In this document: positions 6,640 through 11,127 of the stretch, piece by piece
How positions within the stretch are numbered: the stretch's first letter is position 1
How the letters are laid out: every line of letters begins with the position of its first letter
From: Chloroflexota bacterium
GTDB taxonomy: Bacteria; Chloroflexota; Dehalococcoidia; SZUA-161; SpSt-899
Direction: 5' to 3'
DNA length: 11,127 bases
Assembly (NCBI GenBank): GCA_018725425.1
Contig: QLUL01000023.1
Span: 1 to 11,127, forward strand
The notes under the pieces: generated by a model
Databases searched by the model: none
Told to the model about the DNA's origin: nothing
The model's input: only the letters and a program-made list of their open reading frames with translations
Made by a program: the position numbers and the translations under genes

Positions 6640-7880
6640 TGAGAGTTTAGAGTTCTGAGTTTAGAGTTTAGAGGTCTCCCCCCTCTATACTCCTCAGAAG
6701 TCAATGCTCGAGAGTCAATACTCGCCGACTCCACGTATCCCCGGTAATTTCTGATCGTCTCTTCGATGTGGTCTCCTCCGAATTTCTCCAGGAACGCTTC
6801 CGCCAGAACAATGGCCAGCATCGCCTCGCCGATAACCCCCGCAGCGGGGACGATGCAGGTGTCGGCACGCTCGAAATGAGCTGAGACTTTCTCCCCGGTT
6901 CGCAGATCTACCGAGGCAAGAGGCCTAGCGATGGTGGCAATGGGCTTGACCGCCGCTCGAACTACCAGGGGCTCGCCATTGGTCATCCCTCCCTCGACCC
7001 CCCCTGCCCGATTGGTGGGGCGTCTAAGCCCTGGCTCAATCACATCTTGAGCCTCCGAGCCTCTCAGGTCAGCCAGGGCAAAGCCGGCCCCGATCTCGAC
7101 TCCCTTTACCGCAGGTATGCTCATCATTGCCTGAGCGATCCGGCCATCTAGTCGGCGGTCCCACTGGATATGAGTACCCAGTCCGATAGGCACTCCCATC
7201 CCGATCACCTCAAAAAGCCCTCCAACGCTGTCACCAGCTTCCCTGGCGGCATCAATGGCGGCAATCATCTGCCTCTCGGCCACAGCGTCGGCGCAACGCA
7301 CCGGAGAGTCTTCGACTTTCTCCCAATCGATTGAGCCACCGGGCTTAGCCCGGCATCCGCCGATAGCAAGGACATGGCTGCGAATCTCGATATCGAATTC
7401 CTGAAGAAACTTTCTCGCCACCGCACCCACAGCTACCCTGGCTGCGGTCTCGCGGGCGCTAGCTCGTTCGAGGATGGGGCGTATATCATCGAGGTTGTAT
7501 TTAGTAACTCCGGGAAGATCAGCGTGTCCGGGGCGGAGCCGGGTAATCGGCTGAATCATTCCCTCGGGCTCAGGGGCGAGCCCGACTATGTATCCTTCGA
7601 CCGGCGCAACGCTCATGACCTCTTGCCAGTTCTGCCAGTCCCGATTCCGAATAAGCAGCGAAATGGGGCTGCCGATGGTCAGCCCATGTCTAACGCCGGA
7701 GAGAATCTCGGCATGATCCTGCTCGATCTGCATCCGGGCGCCGCGCCCATAGCCTCCCTGACGCCTCTTCAGGTCACGCGCAATATCAGCCTCACCTAGG
7801 GGAATTCCCGCCGGAAGCCCTTCCACGACCACAACGAGTCCCTTTCCGTGAGATTCTCCGGCGGTCAAGAAACGAAACAT
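6636..7880 (-). CDS. aroC: Chorismate synthase
   Basis: AroC converts 5-enolpyruvylshikimate 3-phosphate to chorismate, the last shared step of aromatic amino-acid synthesis, using reduced FMN without net redox change. Family signatures are intact: LTAGESHG at 5-12, RRQGGYGRGARM at 39-50, RLRPGHADLPG at 114-124, ERASARETAARVAVGAVAR at 138-156, TNRAGGVEGGMTNGEPLVVR at 289-308 and DTCIVPAAGVIGEAM at 340-354. The start codon lies 3 nt after the mscS stop, indicating translational coupling. The conserved domain ends near residue 385 (IRNYRGYVES). The remaining 29 or so residues are encoded by short direct repeats and are probably a recent C-terminal extension without family counterpart. The stop codon sits inside the promoter of the next gene, tRNA-His. 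Confidence 0.96.
   Translation of the reverse strand: MFRFLTAGESHGKGLVVVVEGLPAGIPLGEADIARDLKRRQGGYGRGARMQIEQDHAEILSGVRHGLTIGSPISLLIRNRDWQNWQEVMSVAPVEGYIVGLAPEPEGMIQPITRLRPGHADLPGVTKYNLDDIRPILERASARETAARVAVGAVARKFLQEFDIEIRSHVLAIGGCRAKPGGSIDWEKVEDSPVRCADAVAERQMIAAIDAAREAGDSVGGLFEVIGMGVPIGLGTHIQWDRRLDGRIAQAMMSIPAVKGVEIGAGFALADLRGSEAQDVIEPGLRRPTNRAGGVEGGMTNGEPLVVRAAVKPIATIARPLASVDLRTGEKVSAHFERADTCIVPAAGVIGEAMLAIVLAEAFLEKFGGDHIEETIRNYRGYVESASIDSRALTSEEYRGGRPLNSKLRTLNSH
6641..6675. repeat. Heptad tract (five units) at the 3' end of aroC
   Basis: Five consecutive 7-nt units read GAGAGTT, TAGAGTT, CTGAGTT, TAGAGTT and TAGAGGT. On the minus strand this is a core AACTC followed by two variable bases (TA, AG, TA, TC), with the first core as ACCTC. 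The tract is inside the aroC frame and encodes its last dozen or so residues. A second, 14-nt-period duplication (AGTCAATGCTCG at 6699-6710 and AGTCAATACTCG at 6713-6724) continues the 7-nt phasing further into the gene. Confidence 0.8.
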
Positions 7881-7883
7881 CTT

Positions 7884-9119
7884 TCAATCCCCGTCTGGGT
7901 TCGACCCCCCTCTTTTCTTTATCTTTGACCCGGCCGATAGTTGAGCCTCCAGTTTGGACAGCACATCAGTGTTAGGACTTTCCCCAAGATATAGTTTGAT
8001 GTGAGGCCAGGGAATCTCGATTCCCTCCTCATCAAAGGTCTTCTTGATCCTTTTTCGTAGCTCCCCCATCACCTCCGACTTCTTCAGTGGCCTCGTCTTG
8101 CCTTGTATCTTGATGTCAACCCCGGAATTCCCGAGATTGTCCACCCGGAGAACCTGGGGAGTCTCGATGATAAGCTCTCTCCAGTACGTTTCCTCTATCA
8201 TCTCCCGGCCCACCCTATTTACAACCTCGATAACACGGTCCAGATCCTCACCGTATCCCACCGAGATATTCATATCCACCCGGGCCCAATCCCTGCTGAG
8301 GTTACTGGCAATCCTAACTTCACCATTGGGAACGACATGGCAGGTGCCGTCACTGTCCCTCAGCCTGGTTATTCTCAAACCCACGTACTCTACCTCGCCA
8401 ACTATACCGGCGATCTGCACCGTGTCTCCTTTGTAATAGTCATCCTCGAGAATGATGAAAAGGCCGCTTAAGATGTCTCGAATCAGGCTCTGAGCACCAA
8501 AGGCGATGGCAATACCAACGAAGCCCGCGCCGACGATAATCGGGGCAATCTGTATGCCGAACTCGGAGAGGATCATGAAAACCGCCACTGCCCAGATAAC
8601 AACCCCCGCTACGCCCACCAGGAAATTGCTCAGTGTCTCTGCCCTTCGCTCTACATGCTCAGCTAATCGCTCCTTTTCCCTGCTGTTAACGCTTCTATGG
8701 ACAATCCAGGGAATCATTCCCCTCACAATCCGCTGAAGAGCGAATGCCAATGCCAGAATAACTGCCACCGGAACCCCAGGTCCGATCAACCAGACCAGAA
8801 CAGCAACACCGGCATCCTTGACGGCATCGGCAGCCCAGGCGATGTCCACTCCGAGGCGCGGCAGGACCAGGAGCGCCATAGCGCCAACGATCACCACGGT
8901 GCCAGCCCACAGGACAACCTGGTTCAGGATACGTGATGCCCTGCTCCAATCCTCCCCTGCCGGCGTGATCCTGGCGATCAGCCCCGTTATCCATCTCGGG
9001 ACCCATCGCCGTAAGGCCACCCAGACCAGAGCCGCTACGACGATGGGTACTGCAATCCAGATGCCCTGTGCCAGAAACCAATCCCAATCCAGATTCATGT
9101 TCATCTCAATAGAGGGCAT
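7884..9119 (-). CDS. MscS-family mechanosensitive ion channel
   Basis: The 411-residue protein is an MscS-type channel of the inner membrane that opens under membrane tension and releases solutes on osmotic downshock. Hydrophobic segments lie at about 18-37, 65-87, 104-132, 163-187 and 192-222. The last is the pore-lining helix, glycine and alanine rich (GAGFVGIAIAFGAQSLIRDILSG, 197-219). The cytoplasmic beta domain follows (EDDYYKGDTVQIAGIVGEVEYVGLRITRLRD, then VVPNGEV at 262-268), and then a mixed alpha/beta C-terminal domain ending in a basic, glycine-rich tail. The start is uncertain: ATG 9119 overlaps the end of aroE by 14 nt, while ATG 9104 follows its stop codon by one base, and neither has a clear ribosome-binding site. 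Its place between two shikimate genes looks like operon packing, not shared function. Confidence 0.93.
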   Translation of the reverse strand: MPSIEMNMNLDWDWFLAQGIWIAVPIVVAALVWVALRRWVPRWITGLIARITPAGEDWSRASRILNQVVLWAGTVVIVGAMALLVLPRLGVDIAWAADAVKDAGVAVLVWLIGPGVPVAVILALAFALQRIVRGMIPWIVHRSVNSREKERLAEHVERRAETLSNFLVGVAGVVIWAVAVFMILSEFGIQIAPIIVGAGFVGIAIAFGAQSLIRDILSGLFIILEDDYYKGDTVQIAGIVGEVEYVGLRITRLRDSDGTCHVVPNGEVRIASNLSRDWARVDMNISVGYGEDLDRVIEVVNRVGREMIEETYWRELIIETPQVLRVDNLGNSGVDIKIQGKTRPLKKSEVMGELRKRIKKTFDEEGIEIPWPHIKLYLGESPNTDVLSKLEAQLSAGSKIKKRGGSNPDGD

Positions 9120-9939
9120 TCCTCGCCCGCTGCAACATTACCTCGACTGGCGCCTTCCGGCCGGTCCATAGCTCAAAAGCGGCTGCCCCCTGATAGACCA
9201 GCATCGAAAGCCCCCCAATGGTACGCGCCCCCACCTCCTCCGCGATTTGGAGCAACGGCGTCTTGATGGGATTATACACCACATCGTAGACCAGTGATTT
9301 CGGGGATATAAGCTCTTTAGCCAGGGGCGATTGCCCTTCGGAAGCGCTGTGCTTCATCCCCACCGGCGTGCAGTTTACCAGCAGATCGGCGGAGGAAACC
9401 GCCTCTTCAAACCGGCTATCCCGGTCAGAACTGAGAATCATAGCCTTCAATTCCGCAGCGAGCTTCTCCGCTCGTTCGATGTCAATGTCAAAGAGAGTAA
9501 GTGATCTAACGCCGGATCTCACCAGAACAAAGCCGATCGCCCTTGCCACACCACCGGCGCCGAGAATGGCTACCTTCTTGCCTTTGGGATCGAACCTGCC
9601 TTCCTCCTCCAGTGCTCTCAGGAAACCCCCAGCATCGGTATTATATCCTACCAGACAGACATCTCTTTTAGCAATAGTGTTGACCGCTCCAATGTCTGAG
9701 GCAAGTTCCTCGATCTCGTCCAGGAGTGACAGTGCCTGCTCCTTGTAGGGCACAGTGATATTAGCGCCCAGCTTGTAGGGAGAGCGAATATTCTGCACCG
9801 CTTCGCCCAGATTATCAGTCTCAGTCTCCCAGAGCTCATAGCGGATATCGAGTCCTAGATGGTCGAAGGCCGCCTGTTGAAACGCTGGCGAGATCGAGTG
9901 TCCCAGAGGATAACCTATTAGCCCAATCGTCTGTGTCAT
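9106..9939 (-). CDS. aroE: Shikimate dehydrogenase
   Basis: AroE reduces 3-dehydroshikimate to shikimate with NADPH, in the cytoplasm, in the pathway completed by AroC two genes downstream. The 277-residue protein is of normal length. The substrate site shows GYPLGHSISPAF at 9-20 (the two serines bind shikimate) and ANITVPYKEQAL at 59-70 with catalytic Lys66; GYNTDAGGFLRAL at 98-110 supplies catalytic Asp102. The NADP-binding Rossmann motif is ILGAGGVARAI at 125-135, followed by LLVNCTPVGMK at 186-196 and DVVYNPIKTPLL at 219-230, and the C-terminal GLSMLVYQGAAAFELWTG at 243-260. No clear Shine-Dalgarno precedes the ATG, but family members begin here. It starts 69 nt after ruvX, separated by a heptad tract. 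Confidence 0.96.
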   Translation of the reverse strand: MTQTIGLIGYPLGHSISPAFQQAAFDHLGLDIRYELWETETDNLGEAVQNIRSPYKLGANITVPYKEQALSLLDEIEELASDIGAVNTIAKRDVCLVGYNTDAGGFLRALEEEGRFDPKGKKVAILGAGGVARAIGFVLVRSGVRSLTLFDIDIERAEKLAAELKAMILSSDRDSRFEEAVSSADLLVNCTPVGMKHSASEGQSPLAKELISPKSLVYDVVYNPIKTPLLQIAEEVGARTIGGLSMLVYQGAAAFELWTGRKAPVEVMLQRARNALY

Positions 9940-9994
9940 GGTAAGCGTTCAGTTATTAGGCCGAAGGCTGAAGGTAGTCTTCAGTCTAACTACC

Positions 9995-10022
9995 TCACAT
10001 GTCACACATCACAAATCACACG
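9995..10022. repeat. Heptad tract (four units) at the 3' end of ruvX
   Basis: Four consecutive 7-nt units read TCACATG, TCACACA, TCACAAA and TCACACG. On the minus strand the core is TGTGA with two variable bases between cores. The ruvX stop codon TGA (10009-10011) is part of one core, so the tract provides both the stop and the last few codons of ruvX. Confidence 0.75.
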
Positions 10023-10428
10023 TGTGCCTGTCGAGATACCCCTGCAGTATGACGGCGGCGGCAACAGCATCCCTTCTGTTTTTGATCTGGTGCCGATCTC
10101 TCCCGGCATCACGCAGCAGCCTGTCGGCAGCTATCGTTGAGAGTCTCTCATCCCACATCTTTATCGGTACATCAGTCAGCTTAGAGAGTTCCTTCACAAA
10201 CGCATCGACCCTGGCTGCCTGCTTCCCAACGCTGCCGTCCATCGAGCGGGGCAATCCTACGACGACGCAGCCCACCTCATTTTTCTCTACCAGATCGAGT
10301 ATGGCCTCAAGGGCAGCGCTGTCGCTTTTTCCTTCGATCAGCGTTAAGGCGCTTGCCAGGATACCCAGGGGATCGCTCATCGCCACGCCGATTCGCTTGT
10401 CGCCTACATCGAGTCCTAGAAAGCGCAT
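10009..10428 (-). CDS. ruvX: RuvX/YqgF family putative pre-16S rRNA nuclease (Holliday junction resolvase-like)
   Basis: The 139-residue product has the RNase H-like fold motifs of YqgF: LGLDVGDKRIGVAMSDP at 4-20 with Asp7, CVVVGLPRSMDGSVG at 54-68, MWDERLST at 91-98 with Asp93 and Glu94, and Asp120 in RRDAVAAAVILQGYL at 118-132. These acidic residues form the metal-dependent nuclease centre. YqgF trims the 5' end of pre-16S rRNA in Escherichia coli, and the family is also called a putative Holliday junction resolvase; both roles are family knowledge. The ATG at 10428 follows AAGG by 6 nt. It is the first gene of the ruvX-aroE-mscS-aroC run. The last residues (HTCDL) are encoded by a heptad tract. 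Confidence 0.94.
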   Translation of the reverse strand: MRFLGLDVGDKRIGVAMSDPLGILASALTLIEGKSDSAALEAILDLVEKNEVGCVVVGLPRSMDGSVGKQAARVDAFVKELSKLTDVPIKMWDERLSTIAADRLLRDAGRDRHQIKNRRDAVAAAVILQGYLDRHTCDL

Positions 10429-10446
10429 ACCTTACCTTCAACGTGG

Positions 10447-10465
10447 GTCGGGCGTCTCGCCCGAC
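10447..10465. repeat. REP-like hairpin between ruvX and the RAYT gene
   Basis: GTCGGGC (10447-10453), the loop GTCTC and GCCCGAC (10459-10465) form a perfect 7-bp stem with a 5-nt loop. It has the same geometry as the hairpin in the array on the other side of the RAYT, but a different arm and loop sequence. The bases GTGG precede it on the plus strand. It lies in the 59-nt gap upstream of ruvX and downstream of the RAYT stop codon. Confidence 0.7.
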
Positions 10466-10487
10466 ATGAATGGGCAGGAATCGTATC

Positions 10488-10946
10488 CTACCATAATGAA
10501 TCTACCGCCCAGCTTTCATGAGCAGAACTCAACTTATATTCCTCTGGACACTCCACAATCCCTTTCCGCACGGGGTTCTCAATCATATATCTAAGCCTAA
10601 TTAACATATCTTGTTCATCTCTTATTCCGTGGCCGTGATACCCATCTTGCCAAACTTTTCCCGAGCGGCGAAGGTTTTTGTTTATCTCTTTAGCGGTAAA
10701 ACTCTTCAGGCTATGCATTACTTTGGGGAGTTCTTCACCCTCCGAAAGGAAGGGGATAAAATGCAAATGATCAGGCATTATCACGAAGCCATACAATCTT
10801 ATTCTGCTTTCTTTTCGCAGGAAATGAAGGGCGTCAATAACTATCCGGGCTACCCTGTGATTTACAAACAACGCTTTGCGCCCTTCTGTATTTGTAGTGA
10901 CGAAGTAGCAACGAGTTTCGGTTTGTAAGTGTTTAGGTCGGCTCAT
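10488..10946 (-). CDS. REP-associated tyrosine transposase (RAYT, Y1/HUH family)
   Basis: The 152-residue protein matches the single-domain Y1 transposase family (PF01797 type). It contains IRLYGFVIMPDHLHFIP at 49-65, in which His60 and His62 form the HUH metal site, SLKSFTAKEINKNL at 79-92, the linker VWQDGYHGHGIRDEQDM at 98-114, and IRLRYMIENPVRKGIV at 116-131, in which Tyr120 is the likely catalytic tyrosine. Such proteins cut single-stranded DNA at REP hairpins and are thought to spread them; they are usually single-copy and not parts of classical insertion sequences. Both catalytic elements are intact, so it may be active. It has no accessory transposase gene. REP-type hairpins lie on both sides (10447-10465 and 10973-11127), which supports the call. 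Only a weak purine-rich stretch precedes the ATG. Confidence 0.9.
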   Translation of the reverse strand: MSRPKHLQTETRCYFVTTNTEGRKALFVNHRVARIVIDALHFLRKESRIRLYGFVIMPDHLHFIPFLSEGEELPKVMHSLKSFTAKEINKNLRRSGKVWQDGYHGHGIRDEQDMLIRLRYMIENPVRKGIVECPEEYKLSSAHESWAVDSLW

Positions 10947-10972
10947 CTTTCTTTGCTGCTAATTGGGCATTA

Positions 10973-11127
10973 ACGGGCAAGATGCCCGTCCTACGGGATC
11001 ACTGCTAATCATTTGACGGGCAAGATGCCCGTCCTACGGGATCACTGCTAATCATTTGACGGGCAAGATGTCCGTCCTACGGGATCACTGCTAATCATTT
11101 GACGGGCAAGATGTCCGTCCTACGGGA
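10973..11127. repeat. 43-bp tandem array of REP hairpins, continuing beyond the window
   Basis: Four copies begin at 10973, 11016, 11059 and 11102, an exact 43-nt period, the last cut by the window end. Each unit holds a hairpin (ACGGGC, loop AAGAT, then GCCCGT or GTCCGT), then CTACGGGATC and ACTGCTAATCATTTG. Copies 1 and 2 have GATGCCC; copies 3 and 4 have GATGTCC, which turns one stem pair into a G-T wobble. Read on the minus strand, GTAG directly precedes each hairpin. The array lies immediately upstream of the RAYT start codon. The octamer CTGCTAAT of the unit also occurs in the RAYT leader at 10956-10963. Confidence 0.92.

Noticed and set aside
9938..10594. A 218-codon plus-strand frame across ruvX
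   Set aside because: It is the complement of the conserved ruvX gene and of part of the RAYT gene, serine-rich and without a domain or ribosome-binding site.
10973..11127. CRISPR array
   Set aside because: The 43-bp period is regular, but the whole unit is repeated with no variable spacers, and no cas gene is near. It is a plain tandem repeat of a hairpin.

Overview
The window comes from a bacterial chromosome of moderately high GC. Its gene content suggests an anaerobe, plausibly of the Chloroflexota (Dehalococcoidia-like) or a similar lineage. The pointers are a DUF362 bis-ferredoxin protein, an Old Yellow Enzyme relative, a remnant of the DUF39 homocysteine-biosynthesis family, a membrane-anchored PF10107 nuclease and a RAYT with REP-type hairpins. 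The taxon is an inference from gene content and protein style; no marker in the window settles it.

Left block (1-1564, minus strand). The first 17 codons of an IS607-type transposase or resolvase start at 52, behind a near-consensus promoter that would begin the mRNA at or within about a base of the ATG. Next come cutA, an intergenic stretch with two hairpin elements and a rho-independent terminator, a small zinc-ribbon protein, a NifU C-terminal-domain scaffold, and a 57-residue ORF. That ORF looks like the two ends of a DUF39 protein joined after loss of the middle. It sits directly behind a strong promoter and 16 nt ahead of the NifU-like gene.

Central block (1565-6510). On the plus strand, a membrane-anchored PD-(D/E)XK nuclease-like protein (PF10107) is followed after 35 nt by uvrB, a probable two-gene DNA-repair unit. 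Convergent to uvrB is a DUF362 protein with two [4Fe-4S] clusters. Divergent from that is an Old Yellow Enzyme-type flavin oxidoreductase whose 5' end is missing or decayed, with an in-frame TGA at 5454-5456.

Right block (6511-10428, minus strand). ruvX, aroE, mscS and aroC form a tightly packed run; aroE/mscS and mscS/aroC overlap or nearly touch. It is followed by tRNA-His(GTG), whose promoter -35 box contains the aroC stop codon. RuvX supports DNA repair and RNA metabolism, AroE and AroC make chorismate, and MscS protects against osmotic downshock.

Right edge (10429-11127). A RAYT (REP-associated tyrosine transposase) lies between a REP-like hairpin on one side and, upstream of its start codon, a 43-bp tandem array of REP hairpins that runs off the window. 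Related hairpins occur singly at about 496 and 1014.

Two repeat systems therefore run through the window: REP hairpins with a GTAG foot, tied to the RAYT, and heptad tracts built as a 5-nt conserved core plus 2 variable nt. The heptad tracts lie at the 3' ends of three separate minus-strand genes, where they supply stop codons or C-terminal residues. These repeats, the collapsed DUF39 ORF and the aroC-stop/tRNA-promoter overlap are the most unusual features.
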